Position numbers and translations under genes: made by a program. From assembly GCF_902498805.1 (NCBI RefSeq), contig NZ_LR701603.1:1-64000 (forward strand): a DNA stretch of 64,000 nucleotides, read 5' to 3'. Of this stretch, positions 9,680 to 19,249 are shown in pieces. Numbering within the stretch: position 1 is the first letter of the stretch; each line of letters starts with the position of its first letter. Below the pieces are notes generated by a model, which was not told the DNA's origin, did not search any database, and saw only the letters and a program-made list of their open reading frames with translations. This stretch comes from Imperialibacter sp. EC-SDR9 (GTDB taxonomy: Bacteria; Bacteroidota; Bacteroidia; Cytophagales; Cyclobacteriaceae).

Positions 9680-11323
9680 TCACTCCTTCATAAATACCGG
9701 CTTTCCACCCACAAACGTAGCTATCACTTTGGTGTTTCGGATTTCATCGCCTGGGATGGAAAGAATATTTTTATCCAACACCACAAAGTCGGCTAGCTTT
9801 CCCGGCTCAAGGCTGCCTTTTATATTTTCCTCAAAAGAGGCGTAGGCAGCATCAACGGTATAAGCCCGGAGCGCCTGCTCCGCTGTTATCTTTTGCTCAG
9901 GCACCCAGCCGTCCGGGTCGGCACCGTCCAGGGTTTGACGGGTGACGGCGGCATAAATACCTTCCAGTGGAATGGGGGGTGCTACAAACCAGTCGCTGCC
10001 AAAAACTACCCTGGCCCCGGCATCGAGCAATGATTTGAAGGCGTAAGTTCGTTTAATGCGCTCAGCGCCAATTACTTTTTCAGCCCATCGCCCGTCGTCT
10101 ATGGCGTGATAGGGTTGCACTGATGCAATGATGTTTAGCTCAGCAAACCGCACGAAATCATCAGGAAGAATATGCTGTGCATGCTCAATGCGGAAACGAC
10201 GGTCTTTTGATCCGTTTTCTTTTTCTACTTCTTCAAAAATACCGAGCAGCGTGTGTATGGCTCTGTCGCCAATGGCGTGTACCATCACTTGCAGATCGGC
10301 TGAGTCGGCACTCTTGATCCACCGATGGAGGTCATCTGGCGTATTGACAAAAAAACCGGAGTCGGTGGGTGTGTCGGAAAATGGCTCGTAGAAAGCGGCT
10401 GTGTGCGAACCCAGGGAGCCGTCCACAAAGCCCTTCACGCCACCAAACCTCAGCCACTTGTCACCGCCTTTGTACGCTTCTGCATCTTTCAGGGCATTGC
10501 GCCAGCTAGCCAGCGAACCTGTCACATAAACCCTGGTGGTCATTTCTTCTTCTTTATGAAGCTGAGCATAGGCCTCGTTCATATCGTTGAGCGCATGTAC
10601 CGAGGTTACACCGTGAGAGGCCACATATTCCATAGCAGTTTTGGCCGCTCTTAGCTGTTGTTTGAGAGAAGGGTCAGGCAACACTTTGTAAAAAGGTCTC
10701 CTGGCGTTGTCCTTAAAAATGCCTGTAATATTACCGGCTTCATCTCTTACAATAGTTCCTCCGGCAATATCTGCCTGCTGGTTGCTGACATTTGCCAGTT
10801 CCATGGCTTTGCTGTTGACCAGCACCATATGACCGTCCAGCCGGTTGATGAACAATGGATTTTTGGCTGTTACGCTGTCGATCCAACTTTTTTGTGGCAG
10901 TTCGCCACCCCAATTTTCGTGGTTCCAGTCACCGCCCAGTATCCACTCGCCCGGCTCAATGGTGGCTGCATAGGCTTTGATACGTTCAATAAATTCTTCG
11001 GGCGTGCCGGCGTCTCTGAGCTGCACCGACAGCAGGTTATAGCCACCGTCCATAAAGTGGGTGTGGGTATCAATGAAACCAGGGATGATCATCTGGTTAT
11101 CGTAAGCTTCCATGGTAGTGTTGGAGCCTTTGTAGGCCAGCATTTCTTGCAGACTGCCTACGGCAAGTACCGTGTCGGCCTTAACCGCCATGGCTTCTGC
11201 CTGTAGATTGCTCTCATCGCCTGTCCAGATAAGCTTGGCACTCACGATCAGATCGGCTTCAATGCCCCTGGAGCACCCAACGCTAATTATTAAAATGGCA
11301 ATAAGTGCAAATAATTTATTCAT
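9680..11323 (-). CDS. Amidohydrolase lipoprotein, YtcJ/Amidohydro_3 type
   Basis: A 547-residue metal-dependent hydrolase exported as a lipoprotein: the N-terminus MNKLFALIAILIISVGCSRG has a lipobox with Cys17. Visible active-site elements are the HTHF metal site (His87, His89 in PGFIDTHTHFMDGG), GDWNHENWGG, VMVHAIGDRAI, FRIEHAQHI, and VFGSDWFVAPP with the late aspartate, followed by the C-terminal GSLEPGKLADFVVLDKN beta-sandwich segment. These match the YtcJ-like amidohydrolases, whose substrates are mostly unknown amides or cyclic amides. It is convergent with the TonB receptor, 16 bases apart. Whether the two cooperate is not shown by the sequence. Confidence 0.88.
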   Translation of the reverse strand: MNKLFALIAILIISVGCSRGIEADLIVSAKLIWTGDESNLQAEAMAVKADTVLAVGSLQEMLAYKGSNTTMEAYDNQMIIPGFIDTHTHFMDGGYNLLSVQLRDAGTPEEFIERIKAYAATIEPGEWILGGDWNHENWGGELPQKSWIDSVTAKNPLFINRLDGHMVLVNSKAMELANVSNQQADIAGGTIVRDEAGNITGIFKDNARRPFYKVLPDPSLKQQLRAAKTAMEYVASHGVTSVHALNDMNEAYAQLHKEEEMTTRVYVTGSLASWRNALKDAEAYKGGDKWLRFGGVKGFVDGSLGSHTAAFYEPFSDTPTDSGFFVNTPDDLHRWIKSADSADLQVMVHAIGDRAIHTLLGIFEEVEKENGSKDRRFRIEHAQHILPDDFVRFAELNIIASVQPYHAIDDGRWAEKVIGAERIKRTYAFKSLLDAGARVVFGSDWFVAPPIPLEGIYAAVTRQTLDGADPDGWVPEQKITAEQALRAYTVDAAYASFEENIKGSLEPGKLADFVVLDKNILSIPGDEIRNTKVIATFVGGKPVFMKE

Positions 11324-11543
11324 GGTTATAAGGGATAAGTAGTAGACTTTGAGTAAATATGCAATAAAACTGTGATTGAATAAATAGAAAAGGCTTCCTG
11401 ATTTTTTGCAGAGAAATGGAAGCTTTCAACTGGAAGGATTGTCTTTTAGTAAGTGCTGTTTGCTTTATTTTTTTGGTGAGCTGTTGCAAATGCCCTGGGT
11501 TTTACATGAACTGAACCATTAGTATATCCCTAATCATGATCCA

Positions 11544-11996
11544 ATGAAGGCTATTTACTCTTTTGTTTGCCTCGCTTGTTTGCTGGCTTCCTGCGCAAGC
11601 CAACCCGATAACTACGAACTCATCGAAGGCGAATGGAGGAATGTGTCGCTGCAACTGATCCAGCATACTATCGCCAACGGCTCAGCTGACTCCACACTGA
11701 CCATCAAGAATGGCGACTGGGACAGCGTTCTCCAAATGCGCCCGATCCGAACTACCTTCAATAGCGATGGTACCTACATGTCCCGCTACTATAACCTTAG
11801 CGACTCTCTGATTTTTGAGTCGGGAGGGCATTGGCATTTCATTGGCGACAGCCTCTACCTGTCGTCCGACGAGGGCGACAATAGCTACCTTTTTCAAGTA
11901 CTGGAAAACAACCAGGCCAGGTTCGTTTCCCGCCTCGACTGGGACAATGACGGCCATCCGGACGATGAGTACGACGGTATTCAGCAAAAACAATAG
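11544..11996 (+). CDS. Small lipoprotein, lipocalin-like
   Basis: A 150-residue lipoprotein (lipobox LLASCASQ, Cys17). The mature part is beta-rich and has the pattern of small Bacteroidota lipocalin-like lipoproteins: LIEGEWRNVSLQL near the start, a TFNSDGTYMSRYYN strand pair, GHWHFIGDSLYL, and a late strand with DDEYDG. No catalytic residues are apparent. It sits alone between the divergent amidohydrolase and the sigma-factor operon. The ligand and role are unknown; the lipocalin-like label is only a fold-pattern impression. Confidence 0.65.
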   Translation: MKAIYSFVCLACLLASCASQPDNYELIEGEWRNVSLQLIQHTIANGSADSTLTIKNGDWDSVLQMRPIRTTFNSDGTYMSRYYNLSDSLIFESGGHWHFIGDSLYLSSDEGDNSYLFQVLENNQARFVSRLDWDNDGHPDDEYDGIQQKQ

Positions 11997-12072
11997 AACA
12001 ATTTTTCACATTTAACCTCCTCATGCAACCCTCTATTTCTCCCAAGGTCTTTGGTATAGAATTTCGAAAGTT

Positions 12073-12696
12073 TTGGAGAAAGCAATTGCATACAGGTTGG
12101 AGGATTCACAAGCATATACAGTGACGGAGGAAGGGAAAAGCGCCGTTGTCAATATCCATCAGTCCCTTATCGACAGTTGTCGGGAGGGGAGCAGAGAGGC
12201 GCAATACCAGCTTTACAAACTGTATAACAAAGCCATGCTGAATGTGGCATGGCGGATAGTGAACAACCAATCTGATGCAGAAGACATCCTGCAGGAGTCT
12301 TTCTTAAGTGCCTTTCGCAATATTCAGTCGTACAAGGGCGACGCCACCTTTGGTGCCTGGCTAAAGCGAATAGTGGTGAACAAAGGTATCAACCACCTTC
12401 GCAAGCGAAAGCTGGAAATGAGTGACCAGGAAATTGGTGAAGTGGACGTGGCCGAAGAGCAAACTTCGGTTGAAAATGATCCTGAAGTTTTGTTAAGTGT
12501 GGAAAGGATCAAGAGAGCCATTCCACAACTTCCAGACGGTTTCAGAGCGGTGTTGTCGCTTTACCTGTTGGAAGGCTACGATCATCGTGAAATTGCGGAC
12601 ATATTGGGCATAACAGAATCAACATCGAAGTCGCAGTTTAATAGGGCAAAAAGCAGATTGAGAGAAATTTTGAAGTCGGAGGTGAATTATGAGTAG
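12073..12696 (+). CDS. ECF-type RNA polymerase sigma factor
   Basis: A 207-residue extracytoplasmic-function sigma factor. Region 2 is clear (YNKAMLNVAWRIVNN with the DAEDILQESFLSAFRNI core-binding and -10 recognition helices, about 50-90), and region 4 shows LPDGFRAVLSLYLLEGYDH followed by the helix-turn-helix EIADILGITESTSKSQ (about 155-195). No ATG exists in the upstream frame; TTG at 12073 or GTG at 12121 are the possible starts, and the first is taken because it keeps the whole frame. The stop overlaps the start of the next gene by 8 bases, which suggests coupled translation with the presumed anti-sigma protein and then the DUF4097-like gene. Confidence 0.9.
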   Translation: MEKAIAYRLEDSQAYTVTEEGKSAVVNIHQSLIDSCREGSREAQYQLYKLYNKAMLNVAWRIVNNQSDAEDILQESFLSAFRNIQSYKGDATFGAWLKRIVVNKGINHLRKRKLEMSDQEIGEVDVAEEQTSVENDPEVLLSVERIKRAIPQLPDGFRAVLSLYLLEGYDHREIADILGITESTSKSQFNRAKSRLREILKSEVNYE

Positions 12697-13240
12697 TCGT
12701 TTAGAAGAATTTATTCGCAACCACAAGGGGGACTTTGATGACAAGGAAGCCTCCGATAAGGTATGGGCCAACATTAGCAAAGGGCTTGATAAAGACAAAA
12801 AGGAACCTGTTCCCATGTGGAACTGGACATGGAGAGTAGCGGCAGTGTTTTTCTTTCTTACCAGTTCCTGGTTTGCGGTGGAAAAAGTGATGCAGTACAG
12901 GGAAAACGGAGGAAATGAAGTGGCTGTAAGTGAAGAGTACAAGGAGTTTGTGGAGGCTGATCACTATTACACAACATTGATCAGCCAGAAGAAACAGGAG
13001 ATAGAAGACTTTCGCCTGGCCAATAGCGATCTCGAAGAAGAGTTTTTGCAGGATGTGGAGAAACTTGACTCCATGTACATGGACTTAAAAAATGAATTGA
13101 AAAGCTTTCAATATAATGAGAAACTGATGGATGCAGTAATTCGCAATCTCCAATTGCGTGTCGAAATTCTAAATCAACAAATCAGTCTTCTGCAGCGGAT
13201 TCAGCAGAAAAAAGCGCAGGAGGAAGCAGTTTCTATTTAA
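12689..13240 (+). CDS. Membrane-anchored anti-sigma-like protein with coiled coil
   Basis: A 183-residue protein. Residues 1-45 are cytoplasmic and charged, one transmembrane helix follows (about 46-65, WRVAAVFFFLTSSWFAV), and the remainder (about 80-180) is predicted periplasmic and strongly heptad-like (KKQEIEDFRLANSDLEEEFLQ ... LQLRVEILNQQISLLQRIQQKK). Position and the 8-base overlap with the sigma gene make an anti-sigma factor the best reading. It has no recognisable ZAS zinc motif, so the name rests on context. The coiled coil could sense envelope state or dimerise. It is followed after 10 bases by a DUF4097-like secreted protein. Confidence 0.65.
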   Translation: MSSRLEEFIRNHKGDFDDKEASDKVWANISKGLDKDKKEPVPMWNWTWRVAAVFFFLTSSWFAVEKVMQYRENGGNEVAVSEEYKEFVEADHYYTTLISQKKQEIEDFRLANSDLEEEFLQDVEKLDSMYMDLKNELKSFQYNEKLMDAVIRNLQLRVEILNQQISLLQRIQQKKAQEEAVSI

Positions 13241-13250
13241 GAGAAAGATC

Positions 13251-14321
13251 ATGAAAAAAGGAATGTATAAACATTTGAAATATTCGGCACTGGTTCTTTG
13301 TCTGCTGTTCGTGGCAGACCTGGCGAGTGCTCAGGGCTCTGAAAAAGAGAAGAGGGTGTCGAAATCGTACAAGGTAAATGACAACCGCCTCGAGTTTTCG
13401 GTAAGGAATAAGTTCGGGAAAGTGGAGATTTCTACCTGGGACAAACCACAAATAGACGTGGAGGTGGTGATCAAAGTAGATAACCGAAATGAATCCAGGG
13501 CCATGAAGATGCTTGACCAGATCAATGTCACTATCATGGAGTCGTCGCAGGCGATTTCGTTTGAGACGAGAATCGACGGCAGTTTGAACAACCGCAACAA
13601 CGAAGAGTTCGAGATCAACTACACGATTAAAATGCCTTCGAACCTGCCGCTCATAGTGAAGAACAGCTTTGGCGACACCTACATTGGTTCCTACGATGGC
13701 CCGGCCACCCTTGACATTGCTTATGGCAATATCAAAGCCGAAACATTTTCGAACGATCTCAGGCTGGAGCTATCGTTTGGTAGCGGCGACATTGCCAGCA
13801 CCAAAAAGACCGATATGACGGTGAAATACAGTAAGCTCGATGTGGGCAAAGTGGGCAACGCTACTATCAATAGTCAGTTTTCGGACCTCGATATTGAAGA
13901 GCTGCTGGACGTGAACCTCGACGCCAAATATGGCAGTGTGGAATTCGGCTCGCTCAACAACATCACAGGTAGGGTGAGCTTCTCGGGCTTTGAACTCGAC
14001 CTGCTTCGGAAGTCAATGGATCTGACCACCAGCTACTCTGGCGACTTCACAGTGCGCAAGGTGAGCAAGGGCTTTCAGCGCATCAGCCTCGACGGTAAGT
14101 TTGGGTCGTTTGATATTGGATTGGAAAGTGGAGCCAACGCTTCAGTAGAAGCCAACCTGAAGTACTGCGACATGTCGTACTCAGGTGTGCCCTTCGAATT
14201 CAATTATGTGGTGAAAGACCACAACAGCAAGGAGTACCGTGGCAAGCTGGGCACGGGCCAGGGTGGCACCATCAACCTCAGCAGCGACTACGGTGATGTA
14301 AGAGTAAGAACAGTGCAGTAA
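13251..14321 (+). CDS. Secreted DUF4097-like beta-repeat protein
   Basis: A 356-residue exported protein (signal peptide about 1-28, ending ADLASAQ). The mature part consists of short parallel beta repeats typical of DUF4097/putative auto-adhesin proteins: repeated V-x-NSFGDTYIGSYDG, IAYGNIKAETFSNDLRLELSFGSGDI, KYGSVEFGSLNNITG and LSSDYGDVRVRTVQ units, predicted to stack as a right-handed beta-helix. No enzyme motif. Its place as third gene after an ECF sigma factor and an anti-sigma-like protein suggests it is an envelope-facing member of that regulon. A strong intrinsic terminator follows about 23 bases after its stop, closing the operon. Confidence 0.75.
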   Translation: MKKGMYKHLKYSALVLCLLFVADLASAQGSEKEKRVSKSYKVNDNRLEFSVRNKFGKVEISTWDKPQIDVEVVIKVDNRNESRAMKMLDQINVTIMESSQAISFETRIDGSLNNRNNEEFEINYTIKMPSNLPLIVKNSFGDTYIGSYDGPATLDIAYGNIKAETFSNDLRLELSFGSGDIASTKKTDMTVKYSKLDVGKVGNATINSQFSDLDIEELLDVNLDAKYGSVEFGSLNNITGRVSFSGFELDLLRKSMDLTTSYSGDFTVRKVSKGFQRISLDGKFGSFDIGLESGANASVEANLKYCDMSYSGVPFEFNYVVKDHNSKEYRGKLGTGQGGTINLSSDYGDVRVRTVQ

Positions 14322-14343
14322 TAAGCATATAATTCAAGTCCTT

Positions 14344-14377
14344 AAAGGCCGTGCCAGTGGAAACTGGGCGGCCTTTT
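14344..14377 (+). terminator. Intrinsic terminator of the sigma-factor operon
   Basis: An aaaggccg / cggcctttt stem encloses a smaller ccagt / actgg stem with a ggaa tetraloop and is followed by a short T run. It ends the 12073-14321 operon. Confidence 0.7.
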
Positions 14378-14587
14378 GTGCCTTTTCCCGTCACCACTGA
14401 CGCCAGATATATTTAACCCTTTGTCAGGCTTTATGTAGTTGTGCCTGGAACTATACCTTTCCATTATGTTTGCTCGTTCAGCTAATTTCTCTAAAATTGC
14501 GAGCGGGCTTTTGCTAGCAATTGCTTTCCCCTGGAACCATCAAGTTTTTTCTTTAAAAGTTCTATCAAGAATTTTCGTGCAACCACT

Positions 14588-17050
14588 ATGTATATACCCG
14601 AGGAGAACGACCGTCACGCTCCTGATTTACTAAAACCTGGTCAGTTGAATAAGCTTTTACAGCGCCAGCTTGAACAGTTTCTTTCTGCTGGTGAAACGAT
14701 ACCCCCGCATCTTGAAGGGTTCCTGCAGACCGTTAGCGAAACCTACGAAAATTTTGAAAAGCAGCTGCCTGGCGAAGAAATCCGTTCTCTCGTGTCTCAG
14801 CAAATCGGCAGTATGGGTACCTGGGAATTGACTTTGGACAGCCAGAACCCTCTGAGAGGACAGTTGGATTGGTCAGAAGAGATGTACGGGATTTTCGGGT
14901 ATGCCAGAAATGAGGTGCCGGTAACCCTGGAGCTCTATTTTGCTCACTTGCTACCTGCCGACAAACGGCTGGTGGAGACCACTCTTGGGCAAATGATTGC
15001 ATCGGGAGAAGATTGCCGCATGGAACACTGGCTGATCAGAAAGGACGGTAGCGAATGCTTCGTGTGTCAGAGGGGAACGCTCGTGCGTGACCCGGAAAGT
15101 GGTGAGCCCCTTCGGCTGATTGCCATAGTGCACGATATTACGGACCAAAAAAGAGCGCAGGAGGAGATACAGAATAAGGAGACTCATCTTAGTATGACTC
15201 AGCGTATTGCCAGGGTGGGTAGCTGGGAGATGGGCCTGCAACAGTCGCTGAATTCGCTTGCCGGCTCTCTTCGGTTGTCTGACGAGTGTTATCGGATTCT
15301 TGGCTATGAACCAGGAGAGATTGTTCCTGACGTTCATGTAATCACTTCGCACATTCACCCGGATGATAGAAAAAGGGTGCACGCAGTAGTTGGGGAAGCA
15401 ATGGCGGTATCGTCGCCTTTTGAGGTAGAATGCAGAGTGATTACCCGGCAGGGCCAGTTGCTTCATGTAGTTGGCCGTGGTGAGATAATCATTAACGGCT
15501 TGCGCAACAAGCCAGTGAAAGTGATTGGTATATTGCAAGACGTAACCGAGCAGAAGCGAGCATCTCTGTCACTGGAAGAGGCCAAGGCCAATTTTAAAAA
15601 CATTCTCGAAAATACCGATACAGCATTTGTACTGCTTGACGCTGAAAGAAGAATTCTATTGTTCAACCGGCAAGCCGATGAATTGGCCAGAAGAGAGGCT
15701 GGATATGCAATGATTATTGGTGAAAAATACGAGGACATCGTGCTGCCAGGCAGGAAGGAAATAGTAAGGCAAGCACTGGAAAGTGTAGCGCTTTCGAAGC
15801 AAAAGTTGGTCTACGAGTCCCACTACGCAAATGCTGACCGCCCGGAATGCTGGTTTTCTGTAAGCATACATCCCATTGTAAGTGAAAATGATGAGCTCAT
15901 CGGTATGAGCGTAGCCACCCATGAGATCACGAAAGAGAAAAATCATCTTGAGCAAATCAAGGTGAGCAATGAGAGGTACGAGTTGGTCACCAGGGCTACC
16001 AAAGATGTGATTTGGGACTGGAATCTGATGGATGACATGGTGTATCGTTCAAATACTTTCATTGAAGTGTTTGGAGGAATAAGCGTAGCCGATGAAATGC
16101 TCAAAGATGGATGGATAGAACAGGTGCATGAGGAGGATCAGGCTCGTGTGCACCAGCACATGATGAGCTGCATAGAGGACCCCCGAGCCAATGTGTGGGA
16201 AGATGAGTATCGGTTTTATCGGAAAAATGGTGAATTGGCCTACGTCAGCGACAGGGGCCTGATTATTCGCAACAGCCAGGGCCAGGCGGAGCGAATGGTA
16301 GGGGCCATGAGAGACATAACTACTCAAACGCTGCTTGAAAAGGAAAGAGACAAAATCACCAACGACCTGCTGCAACGAAACGTGGCACTTGAGCAGTTTA
16401 CTTATATAGTTTCACATAACCTGAGAGGGCCTGTTGCCAACATACTTGGGCTTTCGGGGTTGCTAAAGTCCTCTGCGCTGGACGAGCAATCCTTTCAGAT
16501 GTGTTTAACCTCCATGGAGTCCACCACAAAAAAACTCGATCAGGTCATTAAAGACCTGGACCAGGTATTACAGGTGCGTCAGCAGCTCACACAAACAAAG
16601 GAAAAAATAGGCCTGCGTGGACTGGTGGAAGAAATTCAAGTGATGATAGGGCATGAGCAGGGGCACAATGATATTTGGATAAATATTGATTTTTCAAAAA
16701 CAGATGAGGTGTACAGTTTAAAGAGCTATTTGCACAGCATTTTTCACAACCTCATTACTAATAGTGTTAAGTACAGAAAACGTGATCAACCGCTGACTAT
16801 CGACATAAAAAGTGATCAATCAAACGGGTACACCGTGCTTACCTTCAAAGACAACGGCACAGGCATAGACCTGAAAACCAATGGGGAAAAGGTTTTTGGA
16901 CTGTATAAGCGATTTCATGAAAGCGTCGAAGGAAAAGGTGTGGGATTGTTTATGACCAAGACGCAGGTAGAATCGCTGGGAGGAAGAATTCACCTCCAAA
17001 GTGAACTGGGTGGTGGCACAGAGTTTACCGTCGAGCTGCCGCTTGGTTGA
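14588..17050 (+). CDS. Multi-PAS sensor histidine kinase, soluble
   Basis: An 820-residue kinase without transmembrane segments. After an N-terminal helical stretch come four PAS/PAC units (about 75-190, 200-320, 330-445, 455-575), each with recognisable PAC ends such as LIAIVHDITDQKRAQ, VIGILQDVTEQKRAS and MVGAMRDITTQTLLE. A HisKA domain carries phosphoacceptor His610 (IVSHNLRGPVANILGL) and the ATPase domain has HNLITNSVKYR, DNGTGID and GVGLFM. The SHNLRGPVAN H-box resembles that of light- or redox-sensing kinases of the HWE/HisKA border type seen in Bacteroidota. No response regulator is adjacent. A long hairpin with a T tail about 100 bases downstream likely terminates it. Signals bound by the PAS domains cannot be inferred. 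Confidence 0.9.
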   Translation: MYIPEENDRHAPDLLKPGQLNKLLQRQLEQFLSAGETIPPHLEGFLQTVSETYENFEKQLPGEEIRSLVSQQIGSMGTWELTLDSQNPLRGQLDWSEEMYGIFGYARNEVPVTLELYFAHLLPADKRLVETTLGQMIASGEDCRMEHWLIRKDGSECFVCQRGTLVRDPESGEPLRLIAIVHDITDQKRAQEEIQNKETHLSMTQRIARVGSWEMGLQQSLNSLAGSLRLSDECYRILGYEPGEIVPDVHVITSHIHPDDRKRVHAVVGEAMAVSSPFEVECRVITRQGQLLHVVGRGEIIINGLRNKPVKVIGILQDVTEQKRASLSLEEAKANFKNILENTDTAFVLLDAERRILLFNRQADELARREAGYAMIIGEKYEDIVLPGRKEIVRQALESVALSKQKLVYESHYANADRPECWFSVSIHPIVSENDELIGMSVATHEITKEKNHLEQIKVSNERYELVTRATKDVIWDWNLMDDMVYRSNTFIEVFGGISVADEMLKDGWIEQVHEEDQARVHQHMMSCIEDPRANVWEDEYRFYRKNGELAYVSDRGLIIRNSQGQAERMVGAMRDITTQTLLEKERDKITNDLLQRNVALEQFTYIVSHNLRGPVANILGLSGLLKSSALDEQSFQMCLTSMESTTKKLDQVIKDLDQVLQVRQQLTQTKEKIGLRGLVEEIQVMIGHEQGHNDIWINIDFSKTDEVYSLKSYLHSIFHNLITNSVKYRKRDQPLTIDIKSDQSNGYTVLTFKDNGTGIDLKTNGEKVFGLYKRFHESVEGKGVGLFMTKTQVESLGGRIHLQSELGGGTEFTVELPLG

Positions 17051-17148
17051 CACTAGGGGGGCATGTCGTGCCAATGTGAGCTGAGTCGTTTTTTTTTGCA
17101 TCAATCTGTATTTCTGGGGATCGAGTGTTTGGTTTGTGTGGTTAGATA

Positions 17149-17212
17149 AAAAAGCAAAACTGGTTCAATGCGTCTCGCCCGGCCAGGATAGGCTTGGACC
17201 TTTTGCTTTTTC
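17149..17212 (+). terminator. Long hairpin with T tail after the PAS kinase
   Basis: Perfect 11-bp arms aaaaagcaaaa (17149-17159) and ttttgcttttt (17201-17211) extend inward through ggttcaa/ttggacc with a G-U pair. The stem ends in a T run on the plus strand. It probably terminates the 14588-17050 transcript. Confidence 0.55.
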
Positions 17213-17331
17213 ATGACCACTTGGGACATTGGGTTTAAAGGTTAATTTCCCCAGATTTTCCGCTTGATCCGTTTTTTTTGTGGATTTTGCCCACAGCTTA
17301 TGCATATAGCTAAATGCAGGTAAGTAAATAA

Positions 17332-17360
17332 AAACCCCGCATCAAAATGACACGGGGTTT
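17332..17360 (-). terminator. Terminator of the repeat lipoprotein gene
   Basis: Stem aaaccccg (17332-17339) / cggggttt (17353-17360). On the minus strand it is followed by ttttattt, so it fits the end of the 17447-19249 gene. Confidence 0.65.
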
Positions 17361-17446
17361 ACCTGTGCTGCCAACTTGTTTTATCGTGATTACCTTTTTA
17401 TCGGATTTTTCATTTATCCAGTAGATTTTATTCGGATAAAACCTTC

Positions 17447-19249
17447 TTATCCGCCATACCAGTTGCTTTCCCAGCCTTTGCTGATGCCCAACTTTAATCC
17501 AATAGGATGTTTGTTGAGGTACACCACTACTGGGTATTCGGTGCCTGTGGCGTCGCCCTTGAATTCAAATCCGTTCAATACGTAAACCTTGCGATTGTCT
17601 GTATTTACCTGTTTCACAAAGGAAACGGTGTTTTGAACGGGCTCGGGGCCTGGGTATGGTTGCTCAAAACCCACTTTCAAAACATCTTCATTGTGGCTAA
17701 AACCAGCGATTTCCATTTGAAAGTCCCATGTTTTTCCTCCGTCTGTTGTGGTGGTGATAATGGAAATCTCCTGCTCCTTTTCCTCCACTATCACATCACT
17801 TGTATAAGGCTCCCCGATGGCGCTACCGTCGGCACGGAGCATGGTAGCGGTAATGCTATAGATTGTCTCAATTGGCCTGGCTTTGCCCTCAAAGGTGAGC
17901 GGCTTGTACACGTAGGTATGGCGTCCTTTTTCAGGGTTGGAGTTGGTTAAGGTCAGGACAGCAGTTCCAGGTATTGGCGCCGGATTGCCGTACGTGTCGT
18001 TGAACTTCACCTGCACATAGGAGGCGGGCTCATTCGTTGGGTCAGTGTTTTCTTCTACGATGATGCGGAAATTGGTTCCACTGTTGTTTTCTCTGATCCT
18101 GATCCTGTGAATCCGGCCGCAGCACGGCCGTTCCACCAACACGTTCTCAGTAAAGGCGCTCACGGGTTTTCCATCAAAGCCCATCAGGATGGCCGTTACG
18201 CTGTAGGCTTTGTCTGTTTCCAATAAGTCGCCAGGGCCCTGGGCCACGTAGGTGGTGCCACCGTTTTCATCGTTCTCAATACTTCGGGCTGTGGGGTAGG
18301 CAACTTGCTCTATTATGCCGTTTTCAGTTTTGATCATCAGTTCGATGCGTTCTACTATGCTCGAAGCACTGTTGCCATCCAGTACTATCGACGTTCTGAA
18401 GTAGTTGTCTTCACGGCGCCTTCTGATCTTTACCCTTTTGACACGGCCTGTGAAATCGGCTTTTTGAATGACGGTTTGTCCGCCACCTGGTTCCCCGATA
18501 ATTATTCCTTCCAAGTCGGCCATGGTCACAGTAGTGGTGAAGATGCCGCCTGTAGGATCAGTGGGTGTCCAGACAAGACTGTTTACTGTGCCAAGCTTTT
18601 TCTGTAGCTCGCTTAGTGTAATCTTCTCCGGCGGCTTCATGCCGCTCATGGATTCCGTGAAGGCTATGTCTATCTTGCTCACCACACTTGCCGGGTCGTT
18701 GTAAATGGGAATGGATACAGCTAGCTGGAAGCCCTCTTTGCCGCTGGCACCTGTGCTGAGAATAGTTAGGTCACCAAGGCTTGGCGCCTGCAAGATAGCT
18801 TTGCCCCTTTCGTCCACATAGGCATCATAGTGGTGCGATTGCACCAGGCTGCCTTTGCTGTCAAAATACTGTAGGTCGATAGTGACCACCGAGCCTTCAT
18901 ACCCATTGTCGCCGGGGCTGTAGGGAATGGAATACTGTGTGTCAATTTTATCGAAGTTTAAAGAGAGGTGCTCGCTCCCTCCGTGGTTGCCTTTGGAACT
19001 GATTGTAAGCACGGTCTTTCCCTTTTCGTCGGGCACCACCGAATTGTCTCTCACTACCACTTTGCGTTTGCCTTTATGGGTTGTTCGGAAGACCACGGTG
19101 GGGATGCCCTGGTCGTTCATTTCGAGGTCGTCGTCGGTCAAAGCCTCGGTCAGCAGGTTGATGTCCTGCGGCTCGATGAGCTCGATCTGTTGCTGGCAAC
19201 CTGCCAGCAGAAGAAGCATAACAAAAAATCTCAATACTTTAGTTTTCAT
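17447..19249 (-). CDS. Repeat-containing surface or periplasmic lipoprotein
   Basis: A 600-residue lipoprotein (MLLLLAGCQQQ, Cys18) of unknown family. It is beta-rich and built of repeating Ig-like modules of about 110 residues. The clearest internal repeats are TGRVKRVKIRRRREDNYFR (about 267-285) versus CGRIHRIRIRENNSGTNFR (about 377-395), and YSVTAILMGFDGKPVSAF versus YSITATMLRADGSAIGEP. Each unit ends in a V-x-VE-(R/E) strand. No catalytic motif is seen. It is a single-gene unit flanked by its own terminator. A binding or adhesion role is only an inference from the modular beta architecture. Confidence 0.7.
   Translation of the reverse strand: MKTKVLRFFVMLLLLAGCQQQIELIEPQDINLLTEALTDDDLEMNDQGIPTVVFRTTHKGKRKVVVRDNSVVPDEKGKTVLTISSKGNHGGSEHLSLNFDKIDTQYSIPYSPGDNGYEGSVVTIDLQYFDSKGSLVQSHHYDAYVDERGKAILQAPSLGDLTILSTGASGKEGFQLAVSIPIYNDPASVVSKIDIAFTESMSGMKPPEKITLSELQKKLGTVNSLVWTPTDPTGGIFTTTVTMADLEGIIIGEPGGGQTVIQKADFTGRVKRVKIRRRREDNYFRTSIVLDGNSASSIVERIELMIKTENGIIEQVAYPTARSIENDENGGTTYVAQGPGDLLETDKAYSVTAILMGFDGKPVSAFTENVLVERPCCGRIHRIRIRENNSGTNFRIIVEENTDPTNEPASYVQVKFNDTYGNPAPIPGTAVLTLTNSNPEKGRHTYVYKPLTFEGKARPIETIYSITATMLRADGSAIGEPYTSDVIVEEKEQEISIITTTTDGGKTWDFQMEIAGFSHNEDVLKVGFEQPYPGPEPVQNTVSFVKQVNTDNRKVYVLNGFEFKGDATGTEYPVVVYLNKHPIGLKLGISKGWESNWYGG

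Larger units (their letters stand above)
17051..17446. other. Intergenic region with two terminator-like hairpins
   Basis: There is no coding signal in the 396 bases between the multi-PAS kinase and the convergent repeat lipoprotein. It holds two stem structures, listed separately, one oriented for each flanking gene. Nothing else was recognised. Confidence 0.6.

Noticed and set aside
14439-14633. 64-codon frame before the multi-PAS kinase
   Set aside because: It overlaps the kinase start and has no recognisable sequence or start signal.
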